Positions 1-12,600 of a stretch of 64,000 bases of DNA are shown here, in pieces. Under the pieces are notes generated by a model. That model was not told the DNA's origin and made no database searches. It was given only the letters and a program-made list of their open reading frames with translations. How positions within the stretch are numbered: the first letter of the stretch is position 1; each line of letters opens with the position of its first letter. Both the position numbers and the translations under genes were made by a program. The DNA comes from Incurvaria masculella (taxonomy: Eukaryota; Arthropoda; Insecta; Lepidoptera; Incurvariidae): contig OX335659.1 of assembly GCA_946894095.1 (NCBI GenBank), forward strand, positions 9,369,501 to 9,433,500. The letters run 5' to 3'.

Positions 1-328
1 ACGTGTGTATCTATATGTGATCGGTTTTATGATAGTATGAATGGCGAGTACTAAAAAATTAAAGAATGGGGAGGGGGGACATTGTGAGAGCGGTGAGTGC
101 AATACTCACTCAAAATCAAAGTTGCCGTTGCGCAGAGTAATTATCCGAAATTTGGGGTAAGCTTTTCCTTGACCAAAAGTGAGAAAGCTTTTGATTTGCA
201 TTAAAAAATATCAATGTCCACGAAATCATTATTATAGGTACGCATGCAGCGATTGATTACTGAATTTTTTGCGTACTTAGTATTAGAAAGATTGACTTGA
301 AAGAGGTATCTACTTCCCTTTAGGTCTG
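1..328. other. No recognisable feature
   Basis: AT-rich sequence with only short, unsupported open frames. I see no gene, terminal repeat or tandem array. Confidence 0.6.
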
Positions 329-736
329 TTTTTTTTATGCGACCTGACATGGATGGCTAATACCACACAACTACAGTTATGATATTAGCCCAATACACCA
401 TATTCCCGAAGGAATTAGGTGCCATGCCAGCACCTTCCCATTATGAGCACGGCTACATTGAACTGGATGGAAAACACGGACAATTTGTCATTGCCGCTTC
501 GACCATCTTTTCATCCAATGCGATGGTACCAACCCGGGCGGGCTTAAACCCTACCCCCTAGTAGGGGAAGGGGACCTACAGTTTTGCATGGATTCCGAAC
601 CATGGAGCAGCTCGCATTCGTGACGAAATGCACTTATCGAACTCGGAAAGAGAAAGACAGTGGTGCATGTCGGTATTGAACCCAGGCCTCTGGTACGCTA
701 GGCCAGTCCCCGCGCCACTAGGCTACGAACGGCTCG
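329..736 (-). mobile_element. SINE, tRNA-type head (copy A)
   Basis: Full-length minus-strand SINE. On the minus strand it starts with a tRNA-like head (ggctcgtagcctagtggcg), runs through the common body and ends in ggtcgcataaaa with an A tail (T run at 329). The small open frame at 379-561 belongs to the body and recurs in other copies, so it is not a gene. Confidence 0.85.
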
Positions 737-2636
737 AAATCATGACTAATATTGGCCAAATCATGGCGAAATCATGACCATGTTGGGCAATATCATGACA
801 GTAGATGTGGTATTAGCTATCCATATCCATTCACATAAAGAAATATTACTGTTTCACACAATATCAACATGGTTTGAGAGAGAATATGTGTATTTACATT
901 GATGCAATCTTAGTTTATTTAGAATGTATAGCTTTCATTTACATTACATTTATTTCAATCTGTCATTTCTCAGTGGCCTCACACAAGCTGATGTGAATCG
1001 GCTCCGCTCTGGCCACTAGAATTTTGAATGGATGTCGAAACGAATTTTGAACAAAATAGGGATGAAAAGTTACCTTTTTGAATGTTACCAAATTTCTTCA
1101 AAAAATTTAAACCCTGAAGACGTAACAGTCAATGAAAATTCATTTAGCATTTATGAGTATGGAACAGGGAATTATTAGGCAAAATTCTAAATTAAAGAAA
1201 TTGATCAAGCGGCGTAGGTACTTAGTAGTCTGCCCGAGAAATGTTTGCTTAGGTCGAGCTTTGCACTACTATATTTATAAAGTACTTATTTTGTCATTTT
1301 CCTTTTTTTAATTACTGTCCTTGTTTCAAGACTTGCTTCGTAGGAATAAGTATATTTTACTTATAGATTAAGATATCAGATTACACTCAGCAGCACACGA
1401 AGGAAAGTGAAGCTTCAGTAATTCTCACGTTTTTATTTTATGTTTTTTCCAACTGTGTCTAATTGGTGTTATTTTAATATATATTGTTTCTTCTATTTGT
1501 TATTTACATAATATGCACTGTGAGCGCGCCTTAATTATTTAATAAAATAAAATAATAATAGAGGAGCTTCTTTCTTTCGATGACGGTAATAATTAAGCGA
1601 AGTTTTATTTTCAATGTTGACATTTGAAGATGTTATTTAGAACGAGGTGGTTATTAATATCGAAATCGTAATGAGTCATATGAACGACCGTTATAGCCAA
1701 GTCGCGGCGTGACCAACCCCAGCTAGAGCCTTATCTGATGCGGCACGGAACTTAGAAATAGCGCCACTAAGCGCCACCAGGCGAACACTTTCTGCAACTG
1801 TATATACAAGCATAACTCAATTATAGTTAAGGTCTTCGAGCATTAAATTTCTGGTTAAATGTATCTAATTTGAGAATAACGAATCTTCCTTCCAACATTT
1901 TGGAATAAATCATTCAGAAAATGTGATATTTTTTCTTGGGCTTTAACAAATTATTTGTAATGCCTTAAATCACATTAATTCGTGTGATTTGTGCATATGT
2001 AGATAACATATACGTACGTAAGTGTGTGAATACTGGAAAATATGACAATCAATAATATATATAAAAATGAACTAAATGATATAAAATAATAATAAATTAA
2101 TATAAATAATAAAATAATATAAAAATCAATACTTTCCTTTAGCTTGTCGTAACTGAATGTTTTCTTTATATAAGCAACACCACGGAGAGCAACACTATTG
2201 GCTGGTGGAATAATACAGCGTGTGTTATTTTTCTCAAAATCAAAGAGTTGGATTCATTTATTTTTAATCTGATATGCAGTTTGAGTTTTTATAATCGTTT
2301 TGTATTTGCCAATAAATGCACAATTTAAACATTAAACCTGTAGGTTTAATGTTTAAATGCTATGTATTAATAAATGTAAATATGTCAGCCTGTTGGCAAA
2401 CCTTTATATATAAATAAATAAATATACCTTCTTATATATACTTCTTATACTTATCTTCTTCAATAGTTACCATCCTACACATTATCCAACGAGGAGATTT
2501 CGAATGTGATCGTAGAAGATTCATCAGAAAGTTTATAACATTTTTGCAGTTTGAAAAGTAGAGCAAGGTGATGGTTCCCGAAACTAAACTTTGATGAGAT
2601 GATTTATAGAGCGTGCCCCCGACTAGAGCACATTAT
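737..2636. other. Gene-free upstream region
   Basis: AT-rich intergenic DNA upstream of the ankyrin gene. I see A/T runs near 1535-1560 and 2040-2120 and a short palindrome around 2325-2355 (acattaaacctgtaggtttaatgt). No coding frame or recognised element. Confidence 0.5.
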
Positions 2637-2998
2637 AAGGTATCCGTACACTGGCAACGAAAGTTGCTCAACTTGCAACAACCTCTGTTGATTTCGTCGT
2701 CATGACAACATCCAGCAATCACCGGCAACATGTTTTATGATCAAGTATGGAACCATTAATTTAGCAATTAATTGCCATCATGTGGCGAACAATGGAACAC
2801 GTGGCAATTCGAAAAACAACTCACCAGCGACACGAAAAGTATGGACCTATGTGGAGCAATATGGCTCCATATCGCTGGGATAATTGCCGAAAATGCATTG
2901 GAGTTACTCTATATTGCTCCATCTATTGCTCCACTATGTTTGGCAACAGTTGTCTAGCAATTAATTGCATCAAAAATTGCCCGGTGTACGGGCACCTT
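2637..2998. mobile_element. MITE with ~20-bp terminal inverted repeats
   Basis: The ends are inverted repeats: left aaggtatccgtacactggca, right (reverse complement) aaggtgcccgtacaccgggc. The 362-bp interior has no coding capacity despite two overlapping small frames. The flanks (TTATaagg and ccttTAG) fit a TA or TTA target. It lies directly upstream of the ankyrin promoter block. Confidence 0.7.
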
Positions 2999-3034
2999 TA
3001 GCTCACGAGAGCCACATTAGCTGGCGCTGAGGTG

Positions 3035-3353
3035 GTGGGCGGCAGATAAGCGTGCGAGTAGGCGGGCGGGCGGGCCGCCCCAACGGTATGGGCGGCGCCG
3101 TGATGACGCGGCCGTTCTCGGTCGCGTCGGTTAGCTACGTAGGTAACGCGTGTCGGCATCTCTCTAGGGTTCGTACCGACCGCCGCCGGCCAGCCGCCCG
3201 GCGGCGCGCCGCCGCAGTCCGCCGCCGACGCTCCTCGCGCCCGGCCGAGCGTCCACTCCACCCCCGCGCGCGACCCCCACCTCGTATTTACAAACACTGC
3301 CCCCGCTCACTGCCGCCGCGGTCGCGCATGGGGCCGCACGTCGCCGCTCTGCT
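3035..3353 (+). promoter_or_regulatory. GC/CpG-rich promoter and 5' UTR of the ankyrin gene
   Basis: The sequence switches abruptly from AT-rich to GC-rich with many CG dinucleotides about 300 bp before the start codon. No TATA box is obvious. It begins right after a MITE (2637-2998) and contains the out-of-frame upstream ATG at 3328. The transcription start cannot be fixed from sequence alone. Confidence 0.5.
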
Positions 3354-3605
3354 ATGGAGGCGCAGAAGAAGCCGCTCGGCGAGGCGTTCCCCAGCATCCT
3401 GAAGAAGCCGAGGAAGCGCGAGCCGGTGGACCGGGCGCGGCGGCTGCTCGACCGGAGCCACGAGCTGCGCGGCGACGCGGCCGCGGCGGAGGCGGGCGGC
3501 GGCGGGAAGGATGAGCGCGAGCCGCTGGCGCAGGGCTGCACGCCGCTCATGTACGCGTGCCAGCAGGGCGACTACAAGGCGCTCATAGACATCCTCAACT
3601 CTGAC
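3354..3605 (+). CDS. Ankyrin gene exon 1 (start codon, first ankyrin repeat)
   Basis: Starts at ATG 3354 (context gctATGG) and ends at a GTAAGG donor at 3606, phase 0. It encodes 84 residues, basic at first (KKPRKREPVDRARRLLDR), then an Ala/Gly-rich spacer and the first half of an ankyrin repeat (GCTPLMYACQQGDYKALIDI). The exon lies in a strongly GC-rich block. An upstream ATG at 3328, out of frame, opens a 24-codon uORF that overlaps this start. Confidence 0.85.
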
Positions 3606-6600
3606 GTAAGGCGGCACTCGCATCCAGTAGTGTAAACTCGATCAGTATCTATCCATTTCGAGTATACTTAGGCATGAATCATTTTTAGGATCATCACCTC
3701 ATGGTACACTTGGAGCATCGTTAAAACAGACTCTCATGCCTACACTCTACCTTTTCGCCAGCCTGCGCACGCTCGCTCATCGCCACCCCACACAGCATCA
3801 ATACCTTCAGCTTGCCCGCCATCAGTCTGACCCCGTCATACGTATACCTCATCATTACTTTATACATTATCGTCTCATTGACATCATTATTATCTAATCA
3901 TTTGCAATCTAATGCATAATGCAAACATAAATATAATATATGTACTATAACATAATATAAATCTAGTATTTAATATAATCTAGAACAGCTAGGAATATTA
4001 ATTTCTGACTTATTAGTTCGTGACTCTTGACTGGGAGAAGTGTCGGAAAAACTGTGGAAGGCAGGGCTAGGCAGCATCGGAAAATACAGCGAATCAGTTT
4101 TTAGGATCGTAATCCTTTCGATTTGCTTGCTTGAAACATATCCTGTATTTACATTTTTACGAAAAATTCAATAGAAATAGTAACTCTTTCGTCAAAGGAC
4201 GAAGCATTGGATTAACACATCATATAACTCTTTTCGTGATATATTTTGAACCTATTTTATTGTAGGGTTAGTGAAGTTCGCGTGAAGATAACGGGGCTCG
4301 GAGATATTAAAATAAGAAGAAATGATTTCATTGTCCATTGGCAGAGACACTTTTTGTGCTAACCGACTGGTAATGAAACTAGTGAAATCCTCCGGGCCCT
4401 AACGGTGCCCTACCCCTAAAAGTTTTCACATTTTAATCAGTTCTTTTTATCACTTGAGAAAGCTTGATTCTCTCTCCGTATGTTTTTATTTCTATGTAAA
4501 TATGTGTATTCTTCAGTAAAAAAAGAATCTAAAATTACAGTAAAAAAAGAAAAAAAAAACAATTTTTACAAATTACAAAAACAAACATATGCATACGTAG
4601 GTCTCGACATTATATTTTAGAATAGCTTTCTGCCACGAAGCTTCATTTTCATTGGTCAAGATTATTTGTACTCTATAAACTTGAGATCTGCGTAATATTA
4701 TACTAAAAAACCGGCCAAGTGCGAGTCGGTTATTTTTTTTGTTATTTTTTTTATTTTACCTATTTGTTGCTATAGCGGCAAAATAAATATTTATTTTATT
4801 TATTTACTCTTTGATACATACATGTAAAGGGCGAGCTTATCGCTAAAAAGCAATAGCTTACAACTAACCCTACCGAAAAATAAAGTGTATAGAGTAGTAA
4901 AAGTTAAACATTATAAAATAAATTTTCTTAAAAACTATTAAAAAACGAGACGATATAAAAACAGACTTATAAACGAAAATCATAGACACACACATACGCA
5001 ACTACAGTAAATTTTCGAAACGATAATTAAACACTGATGTGATATACAAATAAACATTAGGTAACATATTTTTTTTTCTGCTTAAATATAGGTTGGGGAA
5101 AAAGTTTCTTCGCATTTTTTAAGAAAATTCAAAACATTTTTTTATATGGTTTATTTACATTTAACTAAAGTATGTAGGTACCATTTTGTTCGATATCGTT
5201 TTGCCATCTTGTAGGTAGGGACATGATCCCATTGCTATAGAAATATTGGGACTTCTGATCAATATACCGCGACAGGTGGTTTTGGCAGTCCTCTCGTGAT
5301 GTTAACCTGACACTGCCTAAAGAATTCTGAAGAGACCTAAACAGGTGGAAATCTGAAGGTGCAAGGTCAGGACTATACGGCGGATGCAATAACACCTCCC
5401 AGCCAAACTCTCTTAGTTTTTGCTGAGTGGCTAAAGATGTGTGAGGTCTAGCGTTATCATGATGAAAAACCACACCCCTTCTGTTGATTAATTCCGGCCG
5501 CTTTCTCTCAACTTCTTGCTTTAATCTCATCAGTTGTTCGCAGTAGAGTTCAGAATCGATGGTCCTGCCTGGTGGTAACAGCTCATAATGAATAATGCCC
5601 TTCCAATCCCACCACACACACAGCATCACCTTGTTGCGAGTTAACCCGGGTTTCGCCACAGTCTGTGAAGCTTGACCGTACGTGATCCACTTTTCATCAC
5701 CAGTTATCAGCTTCTTCAAAAATGGTTCGGTTTCATTACGTCGTAATAAAGAATCACAAATGAGTACACGGTTCATTAGGTTTCTTTCAGTGAGCTGAAT
5801 ATCGAGCTTTTTTGTGTACCCAGTTTTTTTCAAATGCGCCAAAACTGTTTTGTGGTCAATTCCTAGTTCTTCAGCTACGTCGTAACTACTGATATGCCGA
5901 TCTTGCTCCACTTTTTCAAAAATGGCATCCATTTTATTATCCGTAATAGGGCGACCAGAGCGACGTGCATCTTTGACATCAAAATTTCCGGATTGAAAAC
6001 GCTTAAACCAAATTTGTGCTACTCTCACAGACACTGCACTAGGTCCATAAACATCGCAAATTTTTTTCGCGGCTTGCGTTGCATTTTTACCTTTTTTGTA
6101 GTAAAATTTTTAAATGTATCGAATTTCTTCATTAGATTCACTCATTTTGACAGTACGAAAAACAAATGAGAATCACACATTTTCCTAATTTGAATTTGGA
6201 ATTATGTTCTTTAAAATTTAAACTTTCAATGATACCAAAACCAGCCAGATACAAATAGTATAGCCAAAGAGATTTTATTACAAGTTCATACATACTATAA
6301 TGCGAAAAGACTTTTTCCCCGACCTATTATGTTCTTAACTCTGTACTTAAATGATTCACTTACTCTTACTTCGTCGGGCAGCTCATTCCAAAGTCTGGCA
6401 GCCTGAACTGTAAATGAGTTTGAGTAAGAGGATGAACGGTGCTCAGGGATTGCCAAGGTCTTACACTCAAGGGAACGGAGGGATAGGCCATGTTCTGAAA
6501 GGAACGAAAAATTTTCACGTAGATACGAGGGAGCATGAGCATCATGAAGAATACGATATAACATAAAAAGAATGTGACAGTCCCTTCGATATCTAATTGG

Positions 6601-9600
6601 AAGCCAGTTCAGTCTAGCTCGGTATTCTGAAATATGGTCAAACTTGCGTAAACCATAAATGAAACGAATGCACACGTTCTGTAGTCGTTCCAGTTTATCT
6701 AGCATGTCCTGCGAGACGTCCAAGTAATATGTGTCGGCATAATCAAGCAATGGGAGAAGTAAAGATTGTGCAAGTATTATCTTTGTCTGGATAGGCAGGA
6801 AATATTGTAAACGTTTAAGAGAGTGCAAACGGATAAAATATTTGTGGCTGATATCCCTTACCTTGGTGTGAAAATTTCAGCTACCTACCTATTACGGTTC
6901 ATGAGATACAGGCACAGAATAACTAATAGTGATACAGGACTGTGACAGACGGACGGACGGACGGATGGTTGGACGGACGGGCGAACAGCGGGGTACCCTT
7001 TGGGTACGGAACCCTAAAAAGTAGAAGGGACCTCGTTGAATGCTCCGTTCCACAAACTGACGTTACATTGGGGGCCTTCTGATGGAAGAGAACAGCTGCA
7101 TGCATCCGAGCACAAGGACGGTACCTGAGACAATGGTAACACTGATGTGAATATTTAACTAATTGGCTATGCCCAAAACAGACCAAGGGTGTCCGTTGCC
7201 TGATTTCGATCTGAGGCACGATTCTCAGAGCCAGGGTCGCTTGACCAGGAGGATTACCATAGTAAATAATTCGCCATGTGAATAGCATGCGAACAGGCAA
7301 AAGAGTGATTCAACCTGACGTTCAGTTGCATTTCGTACCATGTCCACTGGTATATTTCAGTTCACTTGGCCGAACAACATGTGGTAAAATGTTGGATAAT
7401 GTATACTTACTGGTAGAGCTAAGCCCGGCTTTCGATCACTGCGTTGAATGTCTAACAAGCGTTTACTATACACATTACTTTAACGTGCCATTATAGGCTA
7501 AATATGACACTAGGCCAACCGTGGCGACAATAGACAGATTTGCATAAATGAAAATACGTCAATGAGTTCATTGTACCGACCAGCTAACACCGGTTACAAA
7601 GGAAGGGCGCAATCGATACGCGCCTACCAATGTTTATAGATTCCTAGCACAAAAGCCTCGAGTTGTAAGGCCGGCTGGCCGCTTCACGTATGCAGCAGCA
7701 ACGCTGGTAAATAGAGCCTGAAACGTTTCGGTAATCATGGCGGGTGGCATACGCTTTGTGCACTTGCAATTTTATATTGATTTTAATTTAATATCTTGTC
7801 AAAATCCTCCACTGAAAGGATGAAATATTCAAAAAGTCGGCAAAACGCGAAAACTGTTTCAAAGGTACAATTAATGTATACATCGCAGTCAAGTTTAATC
7901 ACGTAATCTTAAAAAAATATGGTATAATAAATAAAGTGATGGTACGTAATGAAATGTTGCTAAGCTAACCTGATCTGATCTGAACCTAATCTTCCTGGAA
8001 TTCCGTAATCGGGAATCAGGAATCCTTAGTCTAGAAAACCGCTTTCAAAGCGGTTTTCAGAGCGATTTTCTTGACGGAAAGATACCTGATCGTAGTATTT
8101 CAATTTAATCAAGGTTTTCCGTCAAATTCACCATTCGTCAAACTCAGGTTTACTGATCACTGATTACGGAATTCCAGGAATAGGCCTGCCGAACTAACCT
8201 AGCGACATAACATAATTAGCACATAAGCACTAAACACACTGCACTTAAGCTTTCGCATAACTATTTCATATTTTTACGCGATACATTTCAAAAAGAAAAT
8301 AACGGCCTACCTACTAATAATAATAAGAACATACTATGTTAATGTCTAAAGGTACATAATGTATCATAAGCCCGACGCGACGTTTTGATTGGAGTTGCAT
8401 CTACCCGTAGTTGCAAGACTCGGATTTAATGCAAATCCAATTTGTTTTTGTTTTAAGGATAAAATGTGTAGCTGAAGTCTCGCTTAAGGCTGTCGTGAAG
8501 TTACAGGAAATCTAAGATTTGAAAATTTTAAGAAATGCATTCTTTGTCTATTGGCCAATGCACAATATTGCACGGCGAATAACATTAGACTAGCGAAATC
8601 TTCTTCCAGGACCTAACGTTTCCTACCCTACTAGACGCAATACCCGCGAATGGTATGTTTTGCTGGTTCGGGTCCAGCCTTGCAGTAAATTCGTAAAGTA
8701 GTTATTTTTACAGGGATCGTTATTTAATTAAAGTTTCCTTGCTTCAAGGTCGATTATACATACATACATGTCACATTCCTTGGTATAAGCGACGTACATG
8801 CTTAGTACGAAAAAGGACCGGCTCTAGCGTCGGATACCAAATACGATTTTGGTGACGACGGCAATATGTTTGAATGTTCAATATTTGCAGTCAGGGTCCG
8901 TAACGCAGGTATAGCGTTAAATAAATGTATGTAGGTATAATCTTAAATACTGTGTTAGTAGGAGGCATTGATTACGGGAAGAGGGACTGTAGGTTGCGAA
9001 ATTGGTTAGTCGCAATACCCGCGAATGGTATGTTTTGCTGAATGCTTTCGGGTCCAGCCTTGCAGTATATTAGTAAAGTAGTTCTTTTTACAGGGATCTT
9101 TCTTTATTTAATAATAATAATAATAATAATAATAATTTATTTACGAAATTACACATTCTTACAGGTCACATACAGCTTTGAGGGAAAAAAAATATATGGT
9201 GCTACTACCTATGTAATTCGTAAAAAGGCTATGGCTCAGCAAAGTCCTGGATGGGCGGGTCCCTCCAGCCGCTGGTCTTCCGCCACCGACTAGTCGCCTT
9301 ATAATGTTTGCAGATATCTTAGGTGTTTACAACGGTGTGACAATATTTTTAAGATATATAATATATATAGACACAAGTAAAAATCAAAACAAAAAATAAA
9401 ACAGTAAAACACACTTAATCATATGTAGTAATATATCAAAAATAAGAACACCTTGCTTTACGGTCGATTATACATGCATACATTTCACATTCCTTGGAAT
9501 AAGCGACGTACATGCTTAGTACGGAAAGTAAAGTATCCTAAAGTTTGAACATTCTGCATATTAATGTTTGTTATATGTGAAAAAATCGTTAACATCTATA

Positions 9601-12600
9601 TCGTAAATACTTTATTAAAAGTTTAATTGCTCTCAATTTTCAAATTTCCTCTCTCTACCTAGAGTTATTTCCGGTCGCAGACGGTTTAATGCCATTGACT
9701 TTTGGGACCAAGTTGTAAATGTAAATTACCTGGTTTTATTGTTAAGGTCCTGGCATGCCACCTAATTCCTTCGGGAATGTGGCCATCCATATCAGATTCC
9801 TTTAAAACGTTGACAAGTAGAGCACGAGGGTAGACGAAGAGGCTTTCGTATTGCTCCCCAATGGGTTAAGTTTGATTTGATAGCTTCCGGCAGTACCGTT
9901 TCCTACGTCACGCCCGCCCCCACCCCTCGTCCCGCCCTCGACGGGCACCCCACCCCACCCCACCCCGCCCGGCAGCGCTGCAAACTACTCCAGCCACTCC
10001 GCCACCACCCACCCCTACCGTCGTGTGTAAACACAAACATTGACTGTTTTTTTTGACACATGCGTTTTAGATGAACAGCCGACACGCTGGATATAATAAT
10101 TTACTAATTCATAAGAAAGCGTTCCAAAGCGACCATTTCGAGCGGCTCGTGGCCTAGTGGCGCGGGGACTGGCCTAGCGTACCAGAGGTCTGGGTTCGAT
10201 ACCGACATGCACCACTGTCTTTCTCTTTCCGAGTTCGATAAGTGCATTTCGTCACGAATGCGAGCTGCTCCATGGTTCGGAATCCATGTAAAACTGTAGG
10301 TCCCCTTCCCCTTCTAGGTGGTAGGGTTTAAGCCCGCCCGGGTTGGTACCATCGCATTGGATGAAAAGATGGTCGAAGCGGCAATGAAAAATTGTCCGTG
10401 TTTTCCATCCAGTTCAATGTAGCCGTGCTCATAAAGGGAAGGTCCTGGCATGGCACCTAATTCCTTCGGTAATGTGGTGTATTGGGCTATAATCATAACA
10501 GTAGTTGTGTGGTATTAGCCATCCATGTCAGGTCGCATAAAAAAAAAAAGAAAAAAAAAGAAAGTGCGAGTTGTAAAAGACACAAAAGGTAGAGAAATAC
10601 AAGTGCGTGAGGAATATTGAAATTTTTATTTTAGAAATAAAGTTTTAATTTTGTAACCTCCATGATTAAATCGTTAACAAAAAAATGCCTCCGGCTAAAG
10701 TCTTGTAATAAGGATGTGTAGTTGATGTTATAATCTAACTCTGTTTCGATTAATATTATTCCTAAATCAATGCTAAAGCAGACTTAAGGTCAGTCCGTAA
10801 GCATCAGAAAATTTCGCCTCCCATACTAATAATTTGAAAATCACTGTTCCAACTTACTTGATATTTGGTACCTAAAATCAGGCTACAAATATCTGTGTCT
10901 ACATGTCTTTGTTTTTTCGGTAAATTTACTCTTGGTCAAACCATAGATAAATCAAAATTCGTATTAAAATTTTCTTTTTGCTTTCATTTAATTCGGTTTG
11001 GATTTTTCAAAAAAACAAAAGCATGCAGACACAGATATTTGTTACCTGATATTAGATATTAAATATCAATTTAATTGGAATAGCGGTTTCCAAATGATTA
11101 GTAAACTACGTTTGTATGGGGAGCATAGCTTACGGGCCGTTCTTAAAGACAATTCCTGAAATCATGATTAGTATTTTTCAACGTAGTCAAACTTATTTCT
11201 GCGGAAGCTGTACTTGCAGGCCACACGGGGCTCTCGCGCGAGGCCGTGGGCGAGGGCCCGCTTCGCAACACGTAGCTATGCCACTGACTTCCAGTGATTG
11301 TTTTTCTGTGCATTGCAATTAAATGATTCGTGTATGGTGTGTGTTGGTGCAGAGTCGCGCGCTAGGGCGCCGCGACCGCGGGCTGCGGTGCGCGCTGCAC
11401 TACTGCGCGGAGGGCGGCGCGGGCGGAGCGGCGCGAGTCGCGTGCGCGGACCGCCTGCTCATGGCGCAGCCGGCGCTGGCGGGCGCGCGCGACGCCGACG
11501 GCCTCACGCCGCTGCACCTCGCCGTGATCCAGGGCAACGTGCCGCTCGTGCAGCTGCTGCTCGCCGCCGGCGCCGACGTGCGCGCCGCCGACAACGAGCA
11601 CCACACCGTCGTGCACTGGGCCACAGGTTTGCTTGTTCTTTTATGTTATGTGATGGCGCACCTTGGCAGTAAATCCGACTCGTATCGTCTGACGGCAATT
11701 CTCACCATTCAAAATTTATTTATTTATTTATTTATTATTAAATAACAGGTTGAAGACTCCATAAGCAAACAAAGATCAACGGTATATGTATTTTCACACA
11801 TTTAAAAATTTTAAACATTTTTAAAGGAATTTTCACGGATCCAAAATTAAAAAATCATAAATAAATTGTTCATTATCGAATATTGATTTAATAGTTTAAA
11901 TGATCGACTATCGTGTAGAACTTGTATATAAAAAACCAAATTATAAAATACCAGCCCTGCAACTCTGAAGTTCAGAAATATAATCCATATAGGAACTATT
12001 ATAAACCAAAGTAATGCCAACAGAGATATTTTATCCATACAAAAAGTGTCAAATTGAAACTACTCCCTTTTCTAGTACTAGTACTACATAATTTAAGTTT
12101 CAGTTACATCTATTTATCTGAGGGGCGTATTTTTCGCTTATATTTAACTATTACCACAAATAAGTAAACTAATGAACGTAATTGCGCACGCCTCTGAGCG
12201 CACGCGTGTTATATGACCGGTGCGAGCGAATTGCGGGGTGTTTTACAGGCGTGCTCGGCAGTGCAATTACGAAGCACAAAATTGGGTGTAGGTTGCTGTA
12301 CTTACAGCAATATGACAGCTTTTGCGATTACGAAATCGATGCATTCACAAATGGTGCGGCACTCAGCGCTACCCGCAGCAATTATTTTAACTCCATACAT
12401 TTCGCGTCGAATCGGTATTACGAAACGGCAAAGAACTGTCAAATGCGGGGAGGTAAACGCCTATTTCGTCTGCTCGTCTAGTCAAGTACCTCAAAAGTTG
12501 ACCAATTGTCGACACAGATTGGTCCGTGCTGGATGTAGGTGGATGTAAAACGGCTTCGTAATCGCGCTATAGAAATGACGGGGGCGCACCTAAACGTACC

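Larger units (their letters stand above)
4707..7016. mobile_element. Lepidopteran GACG-microsatellite repeat, split by a LINE
   Basis: Left part 4707-4785 starts ccggccaagtgcgagtcgg and ends at a tatagcggca segment; right part ~6830-7016 resumes with gaaaatttcagctacctacc, tattacggttcatgagatac, a (GACG)n run at 6947-6982 and ends gggtacggaaccctaa. An unsplit relative at 24841-25171 shows the same order without interruption, so a LINE landed between the two parts. Candidate target duplication AAAATA occurs at both junctions. Confidence 0.75.

Noticed and set aside
379..561. Repeated 60-codon frame (also 10314-10496 and 36203-36529)
   Set aside because: It lies wholly within the SINE body and recurs only with the SINE, so it is not a conserved small protein.
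3052..3623. Several overlapping open frames in the GC-rich promoter/exon-1 block
   Set aside because: Low A/T content removes stop codons. Only the 3354 frame connects through a splice donor to ankyrin repeats.
6295..6330. GRGKSLFAL as the true C-terminus of the LINE protein
   Set aside because: This stretch matches the mariner terminal repeat, and the full-length LINE at 42433 ends differently.
8640..8677. A tRNA gene
   Set aside because: The D arm and acceptor stem are incomplete, and the same sequence is dispersed with a common non-tRNA body.
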